A stretch of DNA of 64,000 nucleotides, taken from Candidatus Nanopelagicales bacterium. Lineage in GTDB: Bacteria > Actinomycetota > Actinomycetes > S36-B12 > GCA-2699445. Made by a program: the position numbers and the translations under genes. The DNA is taken from positions 124,001 through 188,000 of the forward strand of contig JBAOHO010000012.1 in the NCBI GenBank assembly GCA_037045355.1. The letters are read 5' to 3'. The notes beneath the pieces were generated by a model that saw nothing but the letters and a program-made list of their open reading frames with translations, had not been told where the DNA came from and searched no databases. Below, one piece after another: positions 17,595 through 25,640 of the stretch (position 1 is its first letter; every line of letters begins with the position of its first letter).

Positions 17595-18233
17595 TCAGGC
17601 CGGACGTCGGGTCCCGAAGAGCGCCAGTAGACCGAGGACGAAGTAGACGCCAGCGGCGACGTATCGAGAACCCGATGCCCATGCGGGCCCCGTTCCGCGT
17701 ACCGAGAGTTTCTGGGCGATCGTTCCGGCCAAGAGGGCGTAGAGCGAGTCACCGATCAGGGCCAGCAGCACGAAGATGGTGCCGAGAATCAGGATCTGGA
17801 TCCCGACGGCTCCGGACTCGGCATCGATGAACTGTGGCAGAAAGGCGACGAAGAACAACGCCGTCTTCGGATTCAGCGCAGCGACCCAGACACCTTGCAT
17901 GAGGATCCGGCGATGCGGGACCCGGGTCGCGATCTGATCCTGCCACTCAGGTCGGCTGCGCAGTCGCGCGATACCCAACCAGATCAGATAGCAGCCGCCC
18001 GCGATGCGGATGATGTCGAAGGCGGTGGCCGAGGCGGCGACCACGGCAGCCAGTCCCACCGCAGCCAACAGGACCTGACAGAAGTTCCCGATCCCGACCC
18101 CGAGCACCGATACCAAGCCGGCCGTTCGCCCTTGGTCGACGCTGCGCGCCACCACGTAGAGGACCCCGGGCCCTGGGATGGCAACAAGCGTCAACGCAGC
18201 GCCGAGGAACAGCCACATCTGAGTGGTATCCAC
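17595..18233 (-). CDS. LysE/RhtB family amino-acid exporter
   Basis: 212 residues with six hydrophobic helices. The family motif is at the start: 'TLVAIPGPGVLYVVARSVDQGR' region (residues 14-35) with the conserved PGP turn, then 'GVGIGNFCQVLLAAVGLAAV', and 'ALNPKTALFFVAFLPQFID' (about 120). Members export amino acids or derivatives such as homoserine, threonine or lysine across the cytoplasmic membrane. GTG start at 18233 has TACGGT 7 nt upstream (18241-18246 on the minus strand), a probable leaderless promoter. The 170 bp between rplI and this gene hold nothing recognised. Substrate unknown. Confidence 0.88.
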   Translation of the reverse strand: MDTTQMWLFLGAALTLVAIPGPGVLYVVARSVDQGRTAGLVSVLGVGIGNFCQVLLAAVGLAAVVAASATAFDIIRIAGGCYLIWLGIARLRSRPEWQDQIATRVPHRRILMQGVWVAALNPKTALFFVAFLPQFIDAESGAVGIQILILGTIFVLLALIGDSLYALLAGTIAQKLSVRGTGPAWASGSRYVAAGVYFVLGLLALFGTRRPA

Positions 18234-18263
18234 GAGCTCGACCGTAGCGGGCTGAGTTGCCGA

Positions 18264-19147
18264 TCAGGAACGGACCGCGACGGCAGCGCGGGCTGCTTGC
18301 GCCGCCTGCTCGCCATACCCGAGTCCGAACATCGCTGCATGCACCAGCAGTGGGAACACCTGGTGTAGCGGAATGCGCCGGACCCAGTCCGAGGGCAGGG
18401 GTCGCGTGGCCGAGTACGAGGCGATGATGCCTTCCAAGTGCGGAGCCCCGAACAGGTGCAGCATGGCCAGGTCCGTCTCCGGGTGGCCGCCGCAGGCCGC
18501 CGGGTCGATGAGGAGCGTCCCCTCGGACTGCCACATGACATTGCCCGACCACAGGTCACCGTGGATCGGTGCTGGCGCGAGAGCCGGTCCGGCCACCTCG
18601 GGGTGACGCAGCAAGGCGTCGCACAGGTCGTCGATCGCGGCGGTCATCCGCGAGTCCACCCCACCGTTCGCGGTGGCCGCTGCCAGGGCGGGCTGCAACC
18701 GGTCGTGTACGTAGTGCTCGGGCCAGGACTCGTGTTCACCGAAAGGCACCCGTACCTTGCCGACCCACCCGAACGCCGGGTTGCCCGCCCCTGGTGGGGC
18801 GACTCCGAATGTGGGGGCGGTGGTCTGGTGCAGCCTGGCGAGCATCTGCCCACACGCGGCCGCCGCGGCTCGCGAGGGACTCGAGGCATCCACCCAGCGC
18901 AGCACCAGCACGTCGGGTCCCACGGCGAGGACCTCGCGGTGTCGCGGCCCCGGAGCGCGCCAACCAGGTCAGCCCGGCAGCCTCCACCTCCGCCATCCCG
19001 ACGGCGCCGGCGGGAGTTCGTTTCGACGAACGCCGATGATCCGTCGACCAGTTCGGCCCGCCAGGCTCGGCAGGTGTCACCACCGCCGATGGGCCGCACA
19101 CTTCGCGCCCGCACGCCCAAGGTCGCGAGGTCGGGCCCTTCGGTCAT
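18264..19147 (-). CDS. Fructosamine kinase family protein (two frameshifts)
   Basis: Three successive frames make one protein of about 293 residues: 'SVRPIGGGDTCRAWRAELVD' (from 19147), then 'PAGAVGMAEVEAAGLTWLA', then 'VGPDVLVLRWVDASSPS' to the end. The kinase loop 'APIHGDLWSGNVMW' and 'LLIDPAACGGHPETDLAML' match the fructosamine kinase/ketosamine-3-kinase family. These enzymes phosphorylate sugar adducts on amines and proteins, leading to deglycation. Removing one base near 19020 and one near 18938 restores a continuous frame. Its start overlaps the phosphatase stop (ATGA, 19144-19147); the pairing with a low-molecular-weight phosphatase is also known in bacteria and suggests joint action on phospho-sugar adducts. 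Confidence 0.82.
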
Positions 19148-19629
19148 GACCGAAGTTCAGCGGCCACGAACTGTACGACGCCGTCGGCGGCGCGCTCGAT
19201 CATCGCGAGCACATCGTGGAATCCGTCAGCTCCGCCGTAGTACGGGTCAGGGACATCGGCGTTCGCCGATGCTTCGGGATCGAACGAGCGCAGCATGCGC
19301 ACGTGTTCGATCGGCACGTCGTGCCGCTCGGCGAGTTCGAGCAGGGCGTCGTAGTTGTCCCGGTCCATGGCCAGGACGAGGTCCGAACGCTCGAGCCATT
19401 CGGGCTGGAATCGGCGGGCGCTGTGGCGGAGGTCGTAGCCTGCGGCCGCCAGCGTCGCGAGCGCCCGTGGGTCGGCATCGGCTCCGACGTGCCAGCCGCC
19501 GGTTCCCGCGGAGTCGACCACGACGTCCGCACCCAGACCCGCGTCGTCGAACCGGCGCCGCAGGACAGCTTCGGCCATCGGCGATCGGCAGATGTTTCCG
19601 AGACAGACAGCGGTGATCAGGTAGGGCAC
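19144..19629 (-). CDS. Low-molecular-weight protein-tyrosine phosphatase
   Basis: 161 residues. The CX5R phosphate loop is near the start, 'VCLGNICRSPMAE' (residues 8-20), and the general acid Asp is in 'VPDPYYGGADGFHDV' (about 127), both hallmarks of the LMW-PTP family (PtpA-like). It removes phosphate from tyrosine or, in the fructosamine kinase pairing seen here, possibly from phosphorylated Amadori products. GTG start at 19629 lies 6 nt behind TACGGT (minus strand, 19636-19641), suggesting a leaderless mRNA. The gene diverges from the lipoprotein gene on the other strand with only 20-38 bp between. Confidence 0.93.
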   Translation of the reverse strand: MPYLITAVCLGNICRSPMAEAVLRRRFDDAGLGADVVVDSAGTGGWHVGADADPRALATLAAAGYDLRHSARRFQPEWLERSDLVLAMDRDNYDALLELAERHDVPIEHVRMLRSFDPEASANADVPDPYYGGADGFHDVLAMIERAADGVVQFVAAELRS

Positions 19630-19649
19630 CGTCCGACCGTACCCCTGCA

Positions 19650-21176
19650 GTGGGCGACAATCTGGAGGTGCTGCGTACCACCGTCCTGCTCACCTGTGCC
19701 GCGCTGACCTTGACCGCATGCGGAGGAACCCCGGCCCCCGAGACACCGCCGGTCGACGCGACGACCATGGCCGATCAGCCCGAGAACCCGGTGGTGGTCG
19801 AGAACAACCGGCCGGGCGACCCCTCCTGGCGGCAGGCGATCCGGCGGGCCGATGACCCCGATGCCCTGTCCGCGTATGCCGACAGGTCATCGATCGATCC
19901 GGGCGAACGGGTCCAACTCTTCGTCTCCACCACGGCCGACCGTTACGACGTGACGGCCTATCGGGTCGGCTGGTATTCCGGCGACAAAGCCCGCAAGGTG
20001 TGGGAATCCGGCGCCCAGCGGGGTCAGAGCCAGACGGGCGAGGGCTTCATCGCGGCGACCTCGACGCCATACGCGCAGTGGCAACCGTCTGTGGACATCG
20101 AGACGGCAGACTGGATCCCGGGCATGTATCTACTGCGGTTGGTGGGGGACAACGGCGCGGAGTGGCTCGTCCCCTTGGTGGTGCGCTCACCAGACGCGCA
20201 AGGTCGCATCGTCTTCATCATGAGTGACCTCACGTGGCAGGCGTACAACATGTGGGGAGGACGGTCCGCGTACACCGGTCCGGGGGGTTTCGCTGACCGG
20301 TCGCGGGCGGTGTCGTTCTCGCGGCCCTACCTGAACGGCTCCGGGACGGGCAAGTACCTCGGCTATGAGCATCCGGTCGTGGTGTTGGCCGAGCGGCTCG
20401 GGATTCCCGTGTCCTACGTCGCAGCCACGGACCTCGCCGATGGTGCGGAGGAACCGTTGCGAGGCGCCGAAGGTGTCGTGTCGTTGGGGCACAACGAGTA
20501 CTGGACCCGTCCGGAGCGCGATGCGGTGACCCGCGCCCGTGATGCCGGCGCCGACCTGGCCTTCCTGGGCGCCAACACGATGTACTGGCGGGTGCGGGTC
20601 GAGAAGGGTCCGCAAGACCTACCGCTGGAGGTCGTGTACAAGTCGGCCGCCGAGGACCCCGAGTCCGGTGATCAGTCGACGGCTCGGTTCCGCGACGACC
20701 CGGGCGCCGAGGCCGAGCGGTCGCTGGTCGGCATGGACTACGAGTGCTTCCCAGCCACAGGGGAGTACACGATCGCCGATCGCGGATTCTTCCTCTTCGA
20801 TGGCGCAGACACCTCGCGCACGTACTCGGGCTTGGTGGACATCGAGGTCGACCGCGCCTACCCCCTGCCGGGCACGCCCAAGAACCTGCAGATCGTGGCC
20901 AACAGTCCGACCGACTGCGGTGGTGTGTCGACCGTCAGCAACTCGACCTACTACAGCACCGATTCCGGTGCCGGCGTGTTCGCCGTCGGGACGATGGGGT
21001 GGGTCCTGCGGGCCCTGCGCGGTGGCGCCCCCGGGCCGACGACCCAGTTCGCCGAGAAGGTGACGTCCAATCTGTTGCTCGAGATGATGCGCGGACCCAT
21101 GGGGGAGGGCCACCCCGCCAACGGCAACATCAAGCAGTTCGATCTGCCGACGACGAACACGACCGGCGCCGCCTGA
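19650..21176 (+). CDS. Lipoprotein with N,N-dimethylformamidase beta-subunit-like domain
   Basis: 508 residues from GTG 19650; GTG 19668 gives a shorter and equally plausible signal. The N-terminus is a lipoprotein signal with lipobox 'LTAC' (Cys at about 23), then a Pro/Thr-rich spacer. The remainder resembles the large-subunit C-terminal domain of N,N-dimethylformamidase: 'YRVGWYSGDKARKVW', 'FIMSDLTWQAYNMWGG', 'GYEHPVVVLAERLGIPVSY' and 'SLGHNEYWTRPERDAV'. In that family the last region supports a mononuclear iron site; whether this protein is an amidase is unproven. It would sit outside the membrane. An isolated gene, followed by 39-bp repeats. Confidence 0.78.
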   Translation: MGDNLEVLRTTVLLTCAALTLTACGGTPAPETPPVDATTMADQPENPVVVENNRPGDPSWRQAIRRADDPDALSAYADRSSIDPGERVQLFVSTTADRYDVTAYRVGWYSGDKARKVWESGAQRGQSQTGEGFIAATSTPYAQWQPSVDIETADWIPGMYLLRLVGDNGAEWLVPLVVRSPDAQGRIVFIMSDLTWQAYNMWGGRSAYTGPGGFADRSRAVSFSRPYLNGSGTGKYLGYEHPVVVLAERLGIPVSYVAATDLADGAEEPLRGAEGVVSLGHNEYWTRPERDAVTRARDAGADLAFLGANTMYWRVRVEKGPQDLPLEVVYKSAAEDPESGDQSTARFRDDPGAEAERSLVGMDYECFPATGEYTIADRGFFLFDGADTSRTYSGLVDIEVDRAYPLPGTPKNLQIVANSPTDCGGVSTVSNSTYYSTDSGAGVFAVGTMGWVLRALRGGAPGPTTQFAEKVTSNLLLEMMRGPMGEGHPANGNIKQFDLPTTNTTGAA

Positions 21177-21192
21177 CCCAGCGTCGAATCCT

Positions 21193-21270
21193 GCGCTGAC
21201 CATGTTCCCGCCTGACTCGGTGCCGCACCCGGCGCTGACGATGATCCAGCCCGACTCGGACCTCTCCCGG
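21193..21270 (+). repeat. 39-bp imperfect tandem duplication after the lipoprotein gene
   Basis: Two copies start at 21193 and 21232 with GCGCTGACSATG and share CGACTCGG-type cores; a third starts at 21271 with GGCTGACGAC and decays. It begins 17 bp after the stop codon. No hairpin strong enough for a terminator is evident. Confidence 0.6.
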
Positions 21271-21387
21271 GGCTGACGACGGACCGGAACGAGGCCTGCG
21301 GTTGGTGCTTGACGTAATGCGGGGATTCACTTGTTCACAATTCGTCCATCCGAGTCAGTGGGGCGGTTCACCGCCAGGATTACTTGG

Positions 21388-21518
21388 TGATCCACAGGCC
21401 GTGGATCAAGGATTCCCTGGTCAGAGGGTGTGTCGTGATTCAGATCACAGCTATTTCCCCAGGCAATCCACACATCTGTGGACGACGACTACTCACGCTG
21501 TCCACATCACTATCCACA
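21388..21518. promoter_or_regulatory. Cluster of DnaA-box-like sites upstream of dnaB
   Basis: Within 131 bp are TGATCCACA (21388-21396), an inverted GTGGATCA (21401-21408) that makes an 8-bp hairpin with it, AATCCACA (21465-21472), TCGTCCACA on the minus strand (21477-21485), CTGTCCACA (21498-21506) and CTATCCACA (21510-21518). The last three differ by one base from TTGTCCACA or TTATCCACA. The region is the AT-richer part of the 705-bp gap before dnaB. Could be a DnaA-responsive promoter or DnaA-titration site; dnaA and dnaN are not here, so it is not shown to be an origin. The rest of the gap (21530-21830) shows no gene I can support. Confidence 0.55.
21435..21448. promoter_or_regulatory. 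CRP/GlxR-like palindrome
   Basis: GTGATTCAGATCAC is a perfect palindrome except for its centre and fits the TGTGAN6TCACA pattern of actinobacterial cAMP-receptor-type regulators (first T is C here). It lies inside the DnaA-box cluster, about 435 bp before dnaB. Confidence 0.45.
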
Positions 21519-21830
21519 GGTGGCGGATTATCACGATGGACAGTGCTTCACCTCGCACCTAGCGTCGGTCACGCCTGGTTCGCAGGGGTGTGGAACAGGC
21601 CGGTGACTCGGCGGTGTCGACCTGGAGGGGGCATCGCAGACGGGCCACGTTGGTGGGGGGCTACCGCCGGTGGGCGGCGGCGGCACGGGTGGGACAACCG
21701 CCGCCGCCCCCGCCGAGCCGGCGGGACTGTCGGACCGCTCCGGTACAGGTAGTTCCACACAAGGCCGACCAAGGCAACGGCAGTCCGCTGATCAGGCAGA
21801 TCAGCGTCGGCGAAGCGGTTCGGCCGGGAC

Positions 21831-21870
21831 GACGACGTGGGACGACGGGCGACGACGGGCGACGACGGGA
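21831..21870 (+). repeat. 10-bp tandem repeat just before dnaB
   Basis: Four units of GACGACGGGC (first and last with changes) end 11 bp before the dnaB ATG. The last unit merges into GGGAAGGTGG, which acts as the ribosome-binding site. Confidence 0.75.
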
Positions 21871-21881
21871 AGGTGGCGACG

Positions 21882-24800
21882 ATGACCATTGCGGAGTACC
21901 CGCCCCCACCGTCCGACATGCCAGTCGTCACCCAGGCGCCCTCGGACCGCACCCCGCCGCAAGACATCGCCGCCGAACAGTCCGTCCTGGGTGGCATGTT
22001 GCTGAGCAAGGATGCCGTCGCGGATGTCGTCGAGATAATCCGCCAGGCGGACTTCTACCGCCCGGCGCACCAGATCATCTTCGCGGCCATCACCGACCTG
22101 TTCACGCGCGGCGAACCCGCTGATGCGATCACCGTGGCGCACTGGCTCACCGAGTCCGGCGATCTGAACCGGATCGGCGGCGCCACCTACCTCCACACGC
22201 TCGTCGCCTCGGTCCCGACCGCCGCGAACGCCGGCTACTACGCCGAGATCGTGCGCGACACCGCCGTGCGGCGCCGTCTCGTCGATGCCGGGACTCGAAT
22301 CACCCAGTGGGCGTATGCCGGTGAGGGCGACGTGGACATGGTCGTCGACCGGGCCCAGGCCGAGGTCTTCGACGTCACCAGCCTGCGCACCGCCGAGGAC
22401 TTTCTGCCGCTCGCCGACATCATGGACGGCGCCGTCACCGAGATCGAAGCAATCGCCTCGCGGGGGGGCGAGATGGTCGGGGTACCGACCGGCTTCATCG
22501 ACCTTGACCGGCTCACCAACGGTCTGCACGCCGGGCAGTTGATCATCGTGGCCGCGCGACCCGCCATCGGCAAGGCACTCGCGCTCGACACGGCCATCCC
22601 CACCCCTGACGGCTGGACCGTCATGGAGGATCTCGCTGTCGGTGATCGCGTCCTGGGCCCCGACGGCCGCCCCACCACGGTGATCGCAGCCACCGACACG
22701 ATGACCGACCGAGACTGTTTCCGGGTGGAGTTCTCCGATGGCTCATCCGTCGTCGCGGACGCTGATCACCAGTGGCAGGTCACCCTGTCCGCGGGGGGCC
22801 GCGCGCTGGTACGCACCACTCGCGAACTCGGGGCGTGGTTGAACCGCTGCGACGGCGCTGACCTGCCGTTGTTGCCAGGTGTCACCGGGCTCGACCTGCC
22901 GCCGCGTGATCTTCCCATCGACCCCTACGCCCTCGGAGTGTGGTTGGCGGCCGGAGACAACCCCGACTTCCGGCTCGACCCCGAGATTGACATGTGGCTG
23001 GAGGGCCGCAACACCAATCTGGACGAGGTCAGTGGCCGGGCCGAGCGCGCCGGCGTGTCCATCCGGGGTTTCGTCCCCCGCAGTTACCTGCGTGCCTCAC
23101 TGAGGCAACGCCGCGAACTGCTGGCCGGACTGCTCGATGTCGCCGGCGATGTCGACGAATCAGGCACCATCGAGATCCCGGTCGGTTCGCGGCCCATGGC
23201 CACCGACCTACATGAACTGCTGGCCACTCTCGGAATCTCGGCAGCCGTCACCACCGGGCCGGGTCGGGGTGGCCAGGCACAACCGACCGTCCTGCTCACC
23301 TTCACCTGTGACGAGCCGGTCTTCATGCTGCACCGCAAGGATCTGCTCCACAAGGAGCGATGGGGCCGCTATGCCCACGGACCTGCACAACAGCGCTTCA
23401 TGACCGCGATCAGTCCCGTAACGTCTGTGCCCGTGAGGTGCATCGAAGTCGACAATGACTCGCATCTCTTCCTGGCCGGCCGAGCCATGGTCCCCACCCA
23501 CAACTCGACATTGGGCCTGGACATCGCGCGTTCGGCCTCCGTCAAGCACGGTCTGGCCAGTGTCATCTTCAGCCTCGAGATGAGCCGCAACGAGATCGTG
23601 ATGCGGTTGCTCAGCGCCGAAGCGCAGGTGCCCTTGCACAACATGCGGTCGGGCAAGATGCATGATCCGGAATGGCGCAAGATCGCCAGCCGCCAAGGCG
23701 TTCTGCACGAGGCACCGCTATTCGTGGACGACTCGCCCAACATGACCATGACCGAGATTCGGGCGAAGTGCCGCCGACTCAAGCAGCGCCACGACCTGCG
23801 CCTCGTGATCGTCGACTACATGCAGTTGATGTCCTCCGGCAAGAAAGTCGAATCCCGCCAGCAGGAAGTCAGCGAGTTCTCGCGCTCGTTGAAGCTCCTG
23901 GCCAAGGAACTCGAAGTCCCGGTCATCGCGATCAGTCAGTTGAACCGCGGACCCGAGACCCGCAACGACAAGAAGCCGATGCTGTCCGACCTGCGCGAAT
24001 CCGGGTGCCTCACTGCTGCCACTCGCGTCATGCGCGCCGACACCGGAGCTGAGGTCACCTTGGGCGAGTTGTATCGCACCGGGGCGCGGGACATCCCCGT
24101 GTGGGCTCTGGACGACTCCTTGCGTTATCGCCCGCGCACCATGACCCATGTCTTCCCGACGGGACACCGAGAGGTGTACCGCATTCACACCGCCACCGGC
24201 CGCACCGTCGAGGCCACCGCCAACCACCCGCTACTGACACATTCCGGCTGGACCGACGTCGCCGAACTGGTACCGGGTACACGCATCGGCACCGTGCGTC
24301 ATGTGCCCGCCCCCCGCACGACCACTCCCATGGACACCGATGAGCTGATCCTGCTCGGACATCTACTCGGCAGTGGATCCATCCGGACAGCTGCAGATAT
24401 CGAGTACCGCAGCGCCAGTGCCACCAACATCGCCATCGTGGCTGACGCCGTCCAGCGCCGATTCGGCGTGCGAGCGGGCCGTTCGGACGATCATCGGATC
24501 TCTGCGCTCCACCTGTCTCCTCCCACCGATTCCCACGAGGACCCGGTGCGTGAGTGGCGCGACCAGATGCTGCCCGCCGCCGCGGACACCGTTGTTCCGG
24601 CTCCGGTGTTCGCCGCCCCCAAGGGCCAGGTTGCGATCTTCCTGCGCCACCTGTGGGCGGCCGGCGGCGTCATTGCCCGCCATCCCGCGGGCGGAAGGGG
24701 TGTCGTTCAGTTCGTGACCGGCTCGCGGCGCCTCGCCGAAGACGTCAGTCGGCTGCTTCTGCGGTTCGGCCTCGCTGCCGGAGTCACGCCGCTGTCCGTG

Positions 24801-25508
24801 GCCGATGGCCTCGTGTTCCGTGTCCTGATCGATGACCCCGCTGACCAGAAGGTCTTCCTGCGCCGGATCGGCGGTATCGGCCTCTTGGCTCGGCCGGCGG
24901 CTGAGTTCCTCGGCGCGCTGGAGGCGCAACCCCGCGGCCATTCCTCCGACCCAGCCAATGGCCCGTCCAACGACGCGACCAAAGAACTGTGGCGCGAGGT
25001 TCGTGAGGTACTCGCCGGTGCCGACCTGACCGGGCTCGAGCAGCAGTTCGCGACAGTGGCGATCGACGAACGCATCGTTCACCCCGAGATGGACCCCGAG
25101 CTCGTCGACCGCTACGCAGAGGACGTCACCCTGCCCGACTCACAGGCGCGGCATCTGCAGCGGCTGGCGCGGGTCTTCGACTCCGAGGAGATGGAGTTGG
25201 TGGCCACCAACGACATTCTGTGGGACGAGGTCACGGACATCGAGTACATCGGCTGGCAGGACGTCTTCGACGCCACCGTGTTGGGCAGTCACAACTTCAT
25301 CGCCGATGGCGTCGCCGTGCACAACAGCCTCGAACAGGATGCCGACATGGTGGTCCTCATCCACCGCGAAGATGCCTACGACAAGGACAGCAGTCGCCTC
25401 GGCGAGGCCGACCTCATCGTCGCGAAGCATCGCAACGGCCCTACTGACACGATCACCGTTGCCTTCCAAGGCCACTACAGCCGTTTTGTTGATATGGCTC
25501 GCGAGTAG
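21882..25508 (+). CDS. dnaB: Replicative DNA helicase DnaB containing two inteins
   Basis: 1208 residues including inteins; the spliced helicase would be about 458 residues, normal for DnaB. Start ATG 21882 ('MTIAEYPPPPSDMP') has AAGGTGG upstream; the frame opens at GTG 21837 in repeats. The N-terminal domain ('PPQDIAAEQSVLGGMLLSKD') binds primase. The RecA-like ATPase domain is interrupted twice: intein 1 splits the Walker A motif (RPAIGK/STLGLD) and intein 2 splits 'DLRESG/SLEQDADMV' near motif H4. Walker B is 'LRLVIVDYMQLM'. The protein unwinds DNA at the fork as a hexamer and cannot bind ATP until intein 1 has spliced. M. tuberculosis dnaB (Rv0058) follows rplI with an intein too. Confidence 0.96.
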   Translation: MTIAEYPPPPSDMPVVTQAPSDRTPPQDIAAEQSVLGGMLLSKDAVADVVEIIRQADFYRPAHQIIFAAITDLFTRGEPADAITVAHWLTESGDLNRIGGATYLHTLVASVPTAANAGYYAEIVRDTAVRRRLVDAGTRITQWAYAGEGDVDMVVDRAQAEVFDVTSLRTAEDFLPLADIMDGAVTEIEAIASRGGEMVGVPTGFIDLDRLTNGLHAGQLIIVAARPAIGKALALDTAIPTPDGWTVMEDLAVGDRVLGPDGRPTTVIAATDTMTDRDCFRVEFSDGSSVVADADHQWQVTLSAGGRALVRTTRELGAWLNRCDGADLPLLPGVTGLDLPPRDLPIDPYALGVWLAAGDNPDFRLDPEIDMWLEGRNTNLDEVSGRAERAGVSIRGFVPRSYLRASLRQRRELLAGLLDVAGDVDESGTIEIPVGSRPMATDLHELLATLGISAAVTTGPGRGGQAQPTVLLTFTCDEPVFMLHRKDLLHKERWGRYAHGPAQQRFMTAISPVTSVPVRCIEVDNDSHLFLAGRAMVPTHNSTLGLDIARSASVKHGLASVIFSLEMSRNEIVMRLLSAEAQVPLHNMRSGKMHDPEWRKIASRQGVLHEAPLFVDDSPNMTMTEIRAKCRRLKQRHDLRLVIVDYMQLMSSGKKVESRQQEVSEFSRSLKLLAKELEVPVIAISQLNRGPETRNDKKPMLSDLRESGCLTAATRVMRADTGAEVTLGELYRTGARDIPVWALDDSLRYRPRTMTHVFPTGHREVYRIHTATGRTVEATANHPLLTHSGWTDVAELVPGTRIGTVRHVPAPRTTTPMDTDELILLGHLLGSGSIRTAADIEYRSASATNIAIVADAVQRRFGVRAGRSDDHRISALHLSPPTDSHEDPVREWRDQMLPAAADTVVPAPVFAAPKGQVAIFLRHLWAAGGVIARHPAGGRGVVQFVTGSRRLAEDVSRLLLRFGLAAGVTPLSVADGLVFRVLIDDPADQKVFLRRIGGIGLLARPAAEFLGALEAQPRGHSSDPANGPSNDATKELWREVREVLAGADLTGLEQQFATVAIDERIVHPEMDPELVDRYAEDVTLPDSQARHLQRLARVFDSEEMELVATNDILWDEVTDIEYIGWQDVFDATVLGSHNFIADGVAVHNSLEQDADMVVLIHREDAYDKDSSRLGEADLIVAKHRNGPTDTITVAFQGHYSRFVDMARE
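22575..23504 (+). other. Intein 1 (class 3, Ala1) in the DnaB Walker A motif
   Basis: 310 residues between ...RPAIGK and STLGLD. The first residue is Ala ('ALALDTAIPTPDGWTVMEDL'), not Cys/Ser. Block B 'VVADADHQWQV' has Trp two residues after the conserved His; block F 'PVRCIEVDNDSHLFLAG' has Cys at its start; block G is 'VPTHN' with Thr before the terminal His-Asn, and +1 is Ser. This Trp-Cys-Thr set defines class 3 inteins, which start splicing from the block F Cys; the founding examples are DnaB inteins of mycobacteria and mycobacteriophage Bethlehem. A LAGLIDADG endonuclease domain is present but degenerate: 'DPYALGVWLAAGDN' and 'ELLAGLLDVAGDVDESG' have Ala where the two catalytic Asp residues belong. 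Confidence 0.9.
24006..25325 (+). other. Intein 2 (class 1) at the RESG/S site of DnaB
   Basis: 440 residues from Cys ('CLTAATRVMRADTGAEVTLG') to His-Asn ('SHNFIADGVAVHN'), with +1 Ser of 'SLEQDADMV'. Block B is 'VEATANHPLLTHSGWT'. The insertion site is that of the Synechocystis and M. tuberculosis DnaB inteins, and the N-terminus resembles the M. tuberculosis one closely. The LAGLIDADG motifs are 'LILLGHLLGSGSI' and 'FLRHLWAAGGVI', where functional relatives have GDG and TDG; both catalytic Asp are replaced (Ser and Ala). Splicing residues are all present, so it should splice but not home. Confidence 0.92.
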
Positions 25509-25575
25509 GCACTGTTGTCGGATCTCATGTCAGATGCTCAAATCTCAAACCGAGGCGCTCACTGAATGCTCAGGT

Positions 25576-25599
25576 AGACACTCACTACGGGGAGTGTCT
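25576..25599. terminator. Hairpin between convergent dnaB and arsA
   Basis: Perfect 8-bp stem AGACACTC/GAGTGTCT with an 8-nt loop, 67 bp after the dnaB stop and 41 bp after the arsA stop on the other strand. No T-run follows, as is common for actinobacterial terminators. It may serve both genes. Confidence 0.5.
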
Positions 25600-25640
25600 G
25601 GGGGCGCTTGGACGTGAGCGGCGTCCAGGACTCGGGTTCG

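Noticed and set aside
21177..21881. Chromosomal origin oriC
   Set aside because: DnaA-box-like sites are present, but dnaA, dnaN and a longer AT-rich unwinding region are absent; kept only as a regulatory cluster.
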